A stretch of DNA of 64,000 nucleotides, taken from contig RPFO01000115.1 in NCBI GenBank assembly GCA_009746045.1, positions 1,535,234-1,599,233 on the forward strand, in the 5' to 3' direction. This DNA comes from Mesostigma viride. Its lineage: Eukaryota; Streptophyta; Mesostigmatophyceae; Mesostigmatales; Mesostigmataceae. This document shows, piece after piece, positions 21,938-33,900 of the stretch (within the stretch, counting starts at the first letter, position 1; each line of letters begins with the position of its first letter). The position numbers were made by a program, and so were the translations under genes. The notes beneath the pieces are model-generated. The model saw only the letters and a program-made list of their open reading frames with translations, had not been told where the DNA came from and did not search any database.

Positions 21938-24900
21938 GTGGGTGCTGGTGCTTTGTGTAGGGTTGGGAAGTGGACGAGGACGAGAGCGACGGTGGGTGCG
22001 GGTGCTTTGTTTGGGGGTGGGAAATGGACGAGGTTGAGGGTGGGTGTTCTGTTCTGTTTGTGGTGGGAAGGGGTATGAGGGAGGTGGGGAAGGGGGAAGG
22101 GGGAAGGGGGAAGGGGGAAGGGGGAAGGGGGAAGGGGGAAGGGGGAAGGGGGAAGGGGGAAGGGGGAAGGGGGAAGGGGGAAGGGGGAAGGGGGAAGTGG
22201 GAAGGGGAAGGGGGAAGGGGGAAGGGGGAAGGCGGAAGGCGGAAGGCGGAAGGGGAAAGGGGGAGGGAGGGGGAGGGCGAGCGTGTGTGGGAGGGAAGAT
22301 GGGGGGCGGGAGGGCGGTAGAATACTTTGTAAGGTATCGCGTTCCATTTGTGCGTGTGTGCTCGCGGTTGCGCGTGGTCTGGCATTCCTCAGAGGAATCG
22401 GTATTCTTGAAAGTAGAGGTTGGGGTGGGTGGGTGGGTGGGTGGGTGGGTGGGTGGGTGGGTGGGTGGGTGGGTGGGTGGGTGGGTGGGTGGGTGGGTGG
22501 GTGGGTGGGTGGGTGGGTGGGTGGGTGGGTGGGTGGGTGGGTGGGTGGGTGGGTGGGTGGGTGGGTGGGTGGGTGGGTGGGTGGGTGGGTGGGTGGGTGG
22601 GTGGGTGGGTGGGTGGGTGGGTGGGTGGGTGGGTGGGCGAGGGTGGCGGGCTGATGTCGCTCAACTAGCGTGCTCCTGGTGGCATTGCAGTGTAGCTTTG
22701 CCAAGGTTCAGGTACTCTTGGGGCCAGGTGTCCACTTGGGGCCAGTCTATGAGTACCTGCACAACAAGGGTGAGAGCTCCTGTTACGGACATAGGAGCCG
22801 TCACAGCGTGGATACCAGCGCGGGATCTCGCTGTCCCTCCCAGCAGTATCTCACGGGGTTGTGGGGTGAAATCTGTTTTTTTTTTTTTTGTCGCGGTGCA
22901 CAAAGGATGCAGCAGAACATCAGTTGTTTGATCCCCCCCCCCCCCCTATTTTTCTTCTTCCCCACCTTTTATCCTTCCCCTGTCTTTTCTAACATCCTTT
23001 CTAACGTCTTTTCTTCTCCCTCCCCTCCCCTTGTTTCTGTTGTCGTTTTTATGTATTTTTCTTCAAAGAATCTTAGGACTTGTTTCTTCAAAAAATCTTA
23101 GGACATTATTGTGTGATTGCTGTTGTTTCCTCTGCCTTCATTCGGTCAACGCTTTCCGCCTGTTTGATAGTGACAACCAGCCAAGCGCTCTTTTTTCTCT
23201 ATCTTTTCCTCAATCCCCCCCACCCTTCCACCACCACCACCACCACGATCGGGCTATCCTGCACGCCTGAAGGGCATTGTGCGTTGTTCTGCCACCCTGA
23301 TGCGTCGTTGACCTCAGTGGTGCATCCAGCCTGCTTCCCCCCCCCCCCCCCCCCCCCTTCCTCCACCCTTGCCCTTCCATTGCCAGGCGCACCTTTCCCC
23401 CCGTTGATCTCCATTCTCACTTGTTTCAACGCGCGGACGACATGTCATTGTGTGGCTCACGAGTTGACACCTGTTCATGATGCACCACCACGGCATGGCA
23501 CCTGGCCATGATGCACCGCCTGCCCCCCCAGGCGGTGAGCTAGGGGACGTCTCGAAGCGCGTTATGGCGTTGCGACGGCGCGCGTTGCGTGGGCGCGTGC
23601 AGGGGCACTACTTGCGCTGCCACGAGCTATGCCACTCGCTGCTGCTGCGCTGGCGCACGTTGAAGAAGGTGAGGTGGCAGGAAGTAGGGGCACAGAAGCA
23701 TGGCCCGGGAGTAGCGCAAGGAAGCAGGGCAAGGAAGTAGTGCACAGAGTATGGCTGGTAATCGCCCATAGGGTGTATGTTCATTCATGTACGCAACCGC
23801 CGCTGGTCATTCATTCAGTCAAGGTAGGCTGTCACCCAGGCTGTTTTTACGTCCTTTCAGTACTCATCCGCAGCACATCTAATCACTTTCCCCTCTCTTT
23901 TCGTCATCCCCTGTTACTTGCGCCCCTTGCCACACAGGACCCTGTCGTGTATGTCCCCGCCCCGCCCGAGCAGTTGCTGGATGGCCTGCCGCCGGGGGAC
24001 ACCGCGACAGGGCTGCCCCACCCCAAGCAGATGCCCCACTTGCTGCCAGCCCCTGCCCCGCAGCCGCCGATGTTGGATCCTTACGGTTTTGAGGGGGTGC
24101 CGCCCCATGGGCTGGATGGGGGCCGGCCTCTACCTGTGCATGCGCATGGGCGGCCTTACCCCACCGACCCCACGGCCCACGCAGGGTACCCTGCATCCAG
24201 GGGGGGAGGGGCGCCCCACGGGGACGCATACCAGCAGCCATGGATGTACGGCGGCATGCAGCAGGGCATGCAGCCGGACGCGTATGGTGGCCGGTACCCA
24301 CACGCGGGCCGTGCGCCGCCAGGCATGCGGTCTGGGGGAGAGTTTTCAGGGCCGGCACCGCACCACCGCGGGGGGGGGCCGCCTCCGTATGCGGGTGGCG
24401 TGATCCCCGAGAAGCCCCGGGCCGCTGGTGCGTGCTGGCATGTTGAATCATAACAATACCGAAAGAGAGTCGACAAGGATTCAGAGTTTCTTCTGGCTGT
24501 GCCTTGCTTGATGATGGATGGGTGTACAAGGGTACATCCCCCCATGGGGTACATCCCCCCCGGTGGGGATGGCCAGCATCCTCACAGCGTCTCTGCGCAT
24601 GGTGCTTGTGCTCACGGTTAGGCGGTGCGAGGCAAGGTTGCGTGCATAGTGCACATAGTGCACATCGTGAGTCATCCATGCCACCGTGGTGCATGCCCAT
24701 GAACCTGTGTTCGGAGTCTCGCGTCTCCCTTGTTCTGCTCCTTGCTTCATTCCGCGGCTCGTGCACTTGCGATGCTTGCGACAGTGCGCATGCAACTAGG
24801 CTAGGTTGTCGATCTAGACCCTCGGCACGCATCGGTTCCCAGTGGGCCCGGTGTGCGGTCGCTGCTTCTGCACGCGTTGGGCCTGCATCGCTTGTCGTTG

Positions 24901-27900
24901 TGCCCTTTGTGTGTGGTACCTGGTCTAGCTGAACCACGGGGTGACGAAGATTGCCTCCATGTACGGGCCGTCCGACGGACCAGCACCGGTGCTGCTGGGT
25001 GGTGCGAGTGTGGTACTCATGGAGAGAGAGGGCGTCGGGTGGTGGGGTGGGAGGGGTGGGGGGAATGTAAGCATTTGGAATAGGTTTGTTCACGTTCCTG
25101 CGGCGAGCTTGCGTCCATGTGCGCGTGCATGCGTCCCTCAGCCCGGATGACCCGCGTCATGTGGCGCCCGAGCGAGAGGGAGGCGTTGCGACGTTCACTG
25201 CTCCTCTTCGGCCTCTACCAGTGGGAGAAGGTGAGCGAACGCGGGACCCATCCTTGTTGGCCCTTGTGCCTTCCTTCCTCCCTTTCGTATCGTCTCCTGT
25301 GGGGGTATGGTGTCACAATGTCCCCAGGCAGCCGCCTCTGCCACATGTCTGCCTACACCGCATGTCTGCCTACACAGCAACACGGTCTATGCCTTGCTGC
25401 CTTTTTCCTCAACTTGGGTGCTCATGCCTTTGGCTTGTCTAGAAGCCGACTGTCGAGTGCAAGGATCGTTCCGTTGAGATGCCAGTGGCTTCCATCCTGT
25501 CCAGTTGGTCCCTGGGGGAGTATCCGCATGCACAGCTGTCATCCCTGGGTTGCCCCCCACGACTGTATTTCTATTTCACCTTCTGCTATTACTGCCCACA
25601 GTGATAAATTAATTCTGCTATTATTTTATTACTGCCCACGTCGCCCAGCTATTCTTGGCTTCATGCCCGGCCCGGTCATGTATCCGTAGCTCGTGTCTCA
25701 TACATCCTCCCTTGGATGCACCATGCTCGAGGCCATGTCATCGCCTGTGCTGGACTGTAGCCTGCTTATTTACCTCAACGGCATTCCGTCAACTATTCGC
25801 CCCCACCTGCGTTTCCGGGGCCACGTCTCCCATATACCCCACTCCCCCCACTCCACCCCCACTCTGCCCACTCCACCCCCACTCCCCCCTCTCTCGCTCC
25901 AGGTGCGCCAAGGTATGATCAACCACCCGGCGAGCGTGCGCGGCCCCCGCCACTCGGTCGAGGACGTGGAGGCCTGCTGTTGGCAGTTTGTGCGCCGGTG
26001 CCGTGACCACGTGGACCCCCAGCTGGCGTCCTTCCTCGACAAGCACCTGGCGGCCGCCCCCCCGCCCCTCACCCTGGACCAGGCGGTCAGCGCGGCGGAC
26101 GCGGACGCCATCCGCAGCGTGGTCTCGGTGGAGGCGTGGGACAAAGTGGACTTGTTCGCGCAGGGATGGGTTCGGCGCCTGCGGCTCATGGAGAAGTGAG
26201 CCTGGGGGGAGGGAACGGGGGGGGGGGGGGGGGGGGATGGTAACAACTTGTTGTAACCACAGGTTGTTGTGACATGTTGAGGGACGGGGTGGGCCTGCGG
26301 TTGAGGGATGGGTTGGCGGACAGACCTCAAATGGGTGGCCCTGGATATTCCCTGGAAGCCAGGGGGGGGGGTTGTGCCTGACTGTTTCTTGATTGTTTCC
26401 CAGGATCTGCTGTTTGTGATGTGGAGTAGTCGGGGGCCAGGTATTTCTGAGCCGTGGACATGTTTGTGGGTGAAACCAGCAAATGCCTATATCCCATTTT
26501 CGCTAGTGAGGAACTAACCTTACGGGGCGCGATTGGCATGCACAGCATCCTGCTGTATTCACTAGGCGCTAGCTGTCCTAGCAGTTTCCTCTCCCAGCTG
26601 TGATCAATAGGAAAGCACTGCTGCGCCGCAGATGCAGGTTTAGGCAATTCCCTTGCTGCCAAGCTCTGGGTGCGACGCTACTGGTCGGGCATGATCCTTC
26701 GCATTGCATCTGCGCACATGGATGGGCGAGCAGATGTCTACAGCATCCCGTGCATGACGGACTGCCTGCTGCCACGACTGTCTGTTTGTGCCGCCGGCTT
26801 CCAGTACTCACCCTGGTCGCCGTTACTGCCTCCAGTGGCCACTGTTTGTTCTCCTGCCCCATTTGCGGTACCCTGGTGGTGCCTGTGGCCGGTCCCCTCT
26901 AGTTGCCTGCGCGTTCCCACACTTGTTTTTGTTGCCTGCGCGCGCCCACAATTGTTTTTGTTGCCTGCGCGTGCCCACACTTGTTTTTGTTGCCTGCGCG
27001 CGCCCACAATTGTTTTTGTTGCCTGCGCGCGCCCACAATTGTTTTTGTTGCCTGCGCGCGCCCACAATTGTTTTTGTTGCCTGCGCGTGCCCACACTTGT
27101 TTTTGTTGCCTGCGCGTGCCCACACTTGTTTTTGTTGCATGTGCGTTCCCACACTTGTTTTTGTTGCCTGCGCGCGCCCACAATTGTTTTTGTTGCCTGC
27201 GCGTGCCCACACTTGTTTTTGTTGCCTGCGCGTTCCCACACTTGTTTTTGTTGCCTGCGCGCGCCCACAATTGTTTTTGTTGCCTGCGCGTGCCCACACT
27301 TGTTTTTGTTGCCTGCGCGCGCCCACAATTGTTTTTGTTGCATGTGCGTTCCCACACTTGTTTTTGTTGCCTGCGCGCGCCCACAATTGTTTTTGTCGCC
27401 TGTGCGTGCCCACACTTGTTTTTGTTGCCTGCGCGTGCCCACACTTGTTTTTGTTGCCTGCGCGTGCCCAGCCTGTCGGAGGTGGTCAACTTTGTGCGGT
27501 ACCCAACCGCGCGCGAGAAAGTGCTGCAGTACATCTCGCTGGCCACCGAGAGCGGCAAGACCATGCTCGCTGACTGGTGGACGCCGCAGGTGGGGGACGG
27601 GGGCGTGTGGTACCGATGCCCTGTTGATGTGCACAGGAGGCTGTGTTCGTGTCCGTAACTGGTTTGTGGGGTGGCGACCGGGATGCGCGCAGGAGGCTCG
27701 TTTGTGCTCTGAATGTGTGATAGCGAGGTTGACATGCGCAGGAACTTGTCTGTGCTGTCATGGCGCAACCGTTGTCTCTTTGTGGGCAGGAGACTTTCTT
27801 GGTCCTCACCTTGCAGGCATCCCCGCATGAGCAGCCGCCCGTGCGTGGCGGCTCGGCCCCATGCATCCACCCCACGCATTGCCTTGGCCGCATGCTCTCT

Positions 27901-30900
27901 TTGGCTGCTTCTGTGTGGTGCGGAGAGGGGCCAGGGTATGCAGCAGCCTTCCCCTGTTTTGAAAATGCTACCAAAGAGAAGACTCGCTATCAACGAGACG
28001 ACCAGCGCTGTCTCTAAAGGGCCTGCAATCTTGCCAAACCTTGGTGTTTGTCAGCTGAGCCGCCTCGCGCTCTCCTGTCGATTTCGTCTCATAAAGATAA
28101 GGATGCCCGTGCCCATGCATCCATCGCACATGTTTTTGTGGGTGGTCCGAAACATAGCACTTTGAATGTTGCTGGTGCCTTCCTGCGCTGCTCTGCATGA
28201 TCGTCACACTTTAAGTGAGGGTGTAACTGGAAGCAATGACCTTGACGGTTGGAAGCTTATGTTGGGATGCTGGCACGGCATTTCGCCACGCAGCGCGTCT
28301 GCGGCCAGCCCCCAAACGTAGTGTTTTGTCCCTTGGTACATAATCGTCTGCGTGGCATGGTTCTTGTGCTTGTGTGCGTGACGTTACTCGTGTGAATGTG
28401 CTCATGTGCGTGACGTTGCTCGTGTGAATGTGCTTGTGTGCGTGACGTTGCTCGTGTGAATGTGCTTATGTGTGCGACTTTGCTCGTGTGAATGGGTTCA
28501 TCTGTGTGTGATGTTACTCCTGTGAATGTGCTTGTGTGCGCGATGTTGCTCGTGTGAATGTGCTCGTTTATCCGTATGTATGTCCTCGCGTCCCTGCCAG
28601 GTGGACGTCGCACTGCTAGAGGGCGTCCACAAGCACGGGTACGGCAGCTACGAGCCGATCCGAACCGACCCCGAGTTTGCGCCCGTGTTCGCAGCCACCG
28701 TCCGCAAGCACGGCAGCGGCACGCCCATGGATGGGGTGAGTCCTTGAGGCTGGTGGGCCGATTTTCGCCCACGAACATTGTCCTGGTTGAACAAGCGGCA
28801 TGAATGTCTTTAATTCTAGTGCGGCTCTGTTCACAGGGATCGTCTTTGTGCAGAGAGCATGCCCATGTACGTGGAGAATGGCTGTGATGCACGTACAAGT
28901 GCAGTTCACTCACGCAGTGGTCATTCTCCAACAAGGTTGGCATCCACACTGCGTGTGTCTCTGTTTGTGCACGTGCCCGTGTTGATGGGACCGCCATCGC
29001 CTCTGTTGTGCGGGCATCATGCTGATACATGGGTGTGTTTGGTAGCGTCGAACCTGCAGTGCTCGGCTGGGAGTCATCTGCCGCGAGTGTGCCTCCACCA
29101 TATAAGAGGGAATGGGGTGGGAGCGCTGTTGTGGGCCAGCCGTGCGGTGGCGTACGTGCTCGTGGCTGAATTACGGAAGTGTTATGGCAGAGTGACAAGG
29201 CAGGGTTGGCGGTGCGGTGGCTGCGCAGTACAGGAGGCGGATTGCCATGGTGGTAATAAGGGGACAGCGATCCTCTGGTAAAGACTTATACAGATGGGTG
29301 GCGAGCCGCCTTGCCATCTTCTCTGCTATTTGCGGCTCTAGTAACAGGCCCAGGGTCAAAGGCCCAGGGTGCGTAGGAGGCATCTGCCTCAGACCATGGT
29401 AGGGCGTCGCGGAACCTCGCCTCTGGCATGCCTCGTGACCTGCGGCTACACCAGTGAAGTGTTTGGGTATTGCCGTGGCTGACCATGTTTGGGTATTGCC
29501 GTGGCTGACCATGTGGTGAGTTCCATCATTCGCGCGGTGAACGTTCCTAAACAGAAAGAGCGGCATAGAACCCGCGATTGTTGTCATCAACGGTGCCAAC
29601 AGCTTCAACATATCTGTCTTGCCCACCCCACGCCCATCTTTTTGTCCGCCCCACGCCTATGGTCCCCCCCCCTCCGCACGCCGGCGGACACCAGCGCCGT
29701 AAGGGGAACCGCGCGAGTGACAAGCGGCAGAGCGAGGCGTCGGGCATGCGCGCGGATGAGGGGGAGGGAAGCCAGGGACATGGCCAGGGGTCCGAGGGCC
29801 ACCCCCATCCAGGCACTCCGGAGGTGAGGGGGGCGTGGCGCCGGAGGGCTATAGTATACTGCCATCTGCGTTGTGTGCTCTGCATGCGCGTGGCTTTTGT
29901 CAGCGGTGGTAGTGTGTGCTGGTGCTGCTCGACCGTGGTTGGGCACACGTGTGTTGTCTTGAGTGCAGTGTTTGTGATGTGCCGTTGCGCCTATGCCTGC
30001 CAGAGTGTTGCTGGCCTCGTCTTCTGTCGACCCTGCCGGTAGCGTAAAGCTGGCTACCGTCTTTTGACATTTTTAGAACGAACTAGCTTCTTGTGGCACT
30101 ACAGTACTAAACCCCACAACCAGTTTGTGTTCATTATTAACCTAGCTGCTTTCTTCTAAACGAAGAGCATGGGGGAGCTTTGGGGCCTATAAGGGCCTCC
30201 CCAGGCTCCATGGGCTCTTGTCTCCCAACGGCGGCCCAGGCCATTGTCGCTTGTATTGGTGGTCTTGAATGGGTGTTGTTCTTGGTCCAAGGTTCAAGGG
30301 ACCAAGAAGTTAATTGTCCCTATGAATGGCCCTCGGTGGTGGTGTCGGTTGGCTACCCAAGCAGGTGTCTGCACTCTCCTGCGCTTGCGTCATGCGTCCA
30401 CACTTAACCCAGTGTTGCGGCGAGGGCGGTGTTTTTGGCTGCAAGGCCAGGTTGATTGGTATCTCTTTGCATGCATGACCATGATGTCATGCTGGTGTTC
30501 ATCCGACCGGACATGCCCTCGTCTGCGGTGTGCACCCTGCAGGTGAAAGACGAGTTCCTCAGCTCCGGCGGTGGCGGCAGCAGCATCGCCGGCGAGTCGG
30601 TGTGGCCTAAGGCGGACGAGTTGACTCGTCGCGTCAAGTGGCTGGTGGATCATCTCATCCGCCTCGTGCAGCAGGTGCGGAGGTGGTGGATCAGACATTC
30701 TCGTGCAGCAGGTGCGGGGTGGTGGATCAGACATTCTCGTGCAGCAGGTGCGGAGGACCTGATGCTGGCCGCGCAAGAATGACTGATTGATGCTAGCTAC
30801 GCAGGTATGGCTGCTGGCTAGCCGCGCAGGTATGTGCGATGCAGGTACACAGCGCTGGCATTACGTCACGACTCATGCGCATGGCAGCACTCACTCATGC

Positions 30901-33900
30901 ATCTTCCTCTCCCCCCCTTCAACCTCTTTGTCCCTCTTCTCCCCCCTCCTATGCTCTTCCCCCACCTCCTATGCTCTTCCACACCCTCCTATGCTCTTCG
31001 CCCCCCCCCTCCTAGGCTCTCCCCCCCCTCCCATGCTCGTCTTCCCCAGCTCTGCCCGTTCCAGCTCTTTACCTGGATGGTTCCCATGCCCTGACCAAAC
31101 TAATGCGATGACCACCAACCTAATGCAAGAACCGACAAGGCATACGCCTTGCATCACGGTCCACAATGGCTGGCTGGAGGGGCCCCTTTCGGTTTCGCCA
31201 CGGTGGGCTCCAGTGCTGGTGGGGTTACGGACTGGTTTTTGCGAGCCACCCAGGGATGCTGACCAGGGGATGGCCACAGAACAGCTTTGACGACACCAGG
31301 GAGCCTCCAAGCGCCACTTTGCTCCCGTGTGTGGGTGCCCAAGTGCAGATGTCACTTGTCGCCTGACCCCTGCCTGTGTGCATGCGTGCATATCTGCGTG
31401 CCTGCGCATGTTTGGCTGCATATGCCGGTGTGCACGCATGCCTGTGTGTGTGCCATGTGCCAGGAGCAAGAGTTGGCGCGGCGCGAGGCGCGCAAGCGGC
31501 AGGAGGGCGCCAAGCAGGCGGCGCAGTTGCAAGTACGTTGTGGGTGGCGCGCAGTTGCAAGTAAAATGATGGGGACATCATGTCGGCACAGTTGCAGGGG
31601 ATTCGAGGGAGTGGGGAGGGCATTACAAAAGGTCCGTATTTGTATTGCCCAGCAGCTGCACATGCGCGTAGCGCTGCACGTACTGGATGTTGTAATCACT
31701 TGAGGAGTGAGGGCCTTGGGAAGTCACCTGCCCCTCGTGCGCCACCTGATGCATCCCTGGGTGGCCACACGGGTGCCCCACGTCAAGACCGTGGTGGGTA
31801 GAAAGCAGTGGCGGTGTGGGATGGTGGGACAGAGTGGCCTTTCTGGCAGCGAAAGGCTGAGTGCTCTCTCCTGGCCAATGCGCCTTAATTGGTGTCCTTT
31901 GATAGGCCGACGGCATGGAGGCGCAGGGTAAGCAGTGCCATTTACAGGCAGCTTGTGGCCAGCCGATGAGCCACTACATCCGTCACGGTGTTGGCGGTCA
32001 GGGAGTGGGCGGCGCAGTAGTTGAGGGTATCCTTGGCGTAGTTTTGAGGGTGGAAGGCTGCCCTACTTCCCCTGTGTTGGCTGACATGCAGATATGCACA
32101 TTCTTTCTAACTGTTTTCTAAACTAATTTTGCTCTCTCTCCTTCTGTCTACGCAGTAAGGTTAGGATGTTGTAGCCTCAAGCCCGTTCTGTTCTTTCACC
32201 TACTTCATTGATTCGACTCATGCTGGATAGGACTCCTGTCTGCTCTCCTGTCCCTGCACATGCTCGTGTGGGGATGCCCCTCATCCCTGCTTATTCTTGC
32301 GGCGGTGCATGCCGCATGTTTGTGGTGTGTGGGATGCCCAACGTGGATGATGATGCACTTCGTTTGGATAATGATGACGCGCCGCAGCCGTGGACGCAGC
32401 GAGAGCGGCTAGAGCTGCTGCGCGGCCTCACCAGCATGGGCCTGCCCAAGCACCCGAACGGCAGCATAAACTGGAAGCCTCTCAAGGACGCGTGAGTGGG
32501 CCAGCATGGTGTCGCATGCTGGCGCACCTACATGGGGGTGCCCACCACGTCCATGATGTGCCAAGTCCCATTGTGTTTGTGGCTGCAGGTGTGTGTCAGA
32601 GATGATGTGCGTGTGGTGTCAGACATGATTTTTTGTCCGGCTCGTTTTACTGGGGGTGTCATGCATGCAGCTGGCATGACCAGGCATGGGGATGATTGCC
32701 CTGCGGGGCGATAGCCGTGCGTCGGTGGTGCCTGTCAATTGCCCATGGGCCATCCTAATGTACGGCTGCTAGTATACGTACGTACGTATGCGACGTTGGT
32801 GCCCTGGGTATCTGGGGGGTCCCTGGGATGTCAGCATCTTGGATGTGTTGCCGTCCTAGGTGCCATGTCTGCAGGAACCCCACGTCGCAGCACACGTGGG
32901 CACATGGCTCTGTGGCCCGCTGGTGGTCCTCGCTTTGCTGGACGCCCGTGTCTGAGCACACCCCATGTGCATGTGCATGGTGTTACTCCCGATGTATCCG
33001 ATAAATTATTCGCTCTTATGCTCACCGCGCGCACATGCCCCCACGGCCCTTATGCTCACATCGCGCACATGCCCCAACGGCCCTTATGCTCACATCGCGC
33101 ACATGCCCCCACGGCCCTTATGCTCACACACTATTGTGCGCACATGCCCCCACGGCCCTTATGCTCACACACTATTGTGCGCACATGCCCCCACGGCCCT
33201 TATGCTCACACACTATTGTGCGCACATGCCCCCACGGCCGCCCTTGTCATCGCCTGGCCCCCTCGTGTCACCAGCTGTGGGCTGCAGAAGCGTTCAGACG
33301 CCAGCATGGAGGCCTGCTTCCAAGCGCTGCAGGCTGAGGTGAGAGGCGGTGATGGCAGGTCTTTGGCCATACCAGGTCGTCAAGGCAAACCGAGGGGAGG
33401 GGAGGATTGCTCGCAGCCAACAAATGTGAGGGTATCAGGAAGCATGGCAAGCGATTGCGGGGACCCGACATCACCAATTACCCTTGTGCTTTAGTGCGGC
33501 CCCCTTCTAGTAAATCCAAATCTGGCGGTCCATGCGCCCACGTCAGCGCATGATATGTGTGTGCGTGGAAGAATGCCAAGGGAAGGCTTTCTGCCAGCTG
33601 TGCTTGTTGGCCCCATCTTTGGACCGGGATGCCATGGGACGTTGGGTCTGCGTTGCGATTCTATGTCGCTTAGAACATTCGATTAGAATTTCGATGTCAC
33701 TCTTCTATGCCATCCTGCGCCACACGGCATGTCGTATAATCCTTGCACCCCCCTGTATTGCTGCGATGCGTGGCCAGGCTAACTCTGTCATCCGCGACAC
33801 AAGCACCAGCACGGGCGTGCGCCGCTCCACCCACGCCGCCTCCTGCCAGTGCATCATCTGCAAGCAGCGCCGGCGCAAGGCGGCTGCTGGAGAGGGCGAG

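Larger units (their letters stand above)
21938..22745 (+). other. Intron 1 with two G-rich simple repeats
   Basis: GT at 21938, AG at 22744-22745. It holds a GGGGGAA-type tract and a pure GGGT array. Long Gly-Trp-Val, Gly-Arg-Gly-Lys or Thr-His-Pro-Pro frames on either strand are repeat artefacts. Confidence 0.7.
25142..28735 (+). other. CHD-type SANT-SLIDE block (exons 5-8)
   Basis: Four exons join in phase. 25142-25230 reads MWRPSEREALRRSLLLFGLY-QWEK, like the CHD6-9 block around LLVYGWGRW. 25903-26195 contains the helical EDVEACCWQFVRRCRDHV and the end RRLRLME. 27472-27589 reads LSEVVNFVRYPTAREKVL to TMLADWWTPQ. 28601-28735 continues VDVALLEGVHKHGYGSYEPI-RTDPEF. The WW followed by L-L-x-G-V-x-K-H-G-Y-x-x-Y and R-x-D-P is a signature of the class III CHD DNA-binding region. 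It probably binds linker DNA. Confidence 0.75.

Noticed and set aside
22389-22704. Thr-His-Pro-Pro and Gly-Trp-Val-Gly repeat proteins
   Set aside because: (GGGT)n array read in frame; lies in an intron.
24929-25060. Possible extra exon reading MTKIASMYGPSDGPAP
   Set aside because: Direct splicing from 24427 to 25142 is in frame, and the segment has no clean exon boundaries in either frame.
26670-27830. Plus-strand frame of 386 codons and minus-strand frames reading NKNKCGHAQ
   Set aside because: Follows the 29-bp minisatellite. The phase-correct join 26195 to 27472 removes it. The LWVRRYWSG reading just before it has no acceptor in the right phase.
33010-33245. CRISPR-like regularly spaced repeats
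   Set aside because: Units are contiguous tandem copies without unique spacers, and the genome is eukaryotic.
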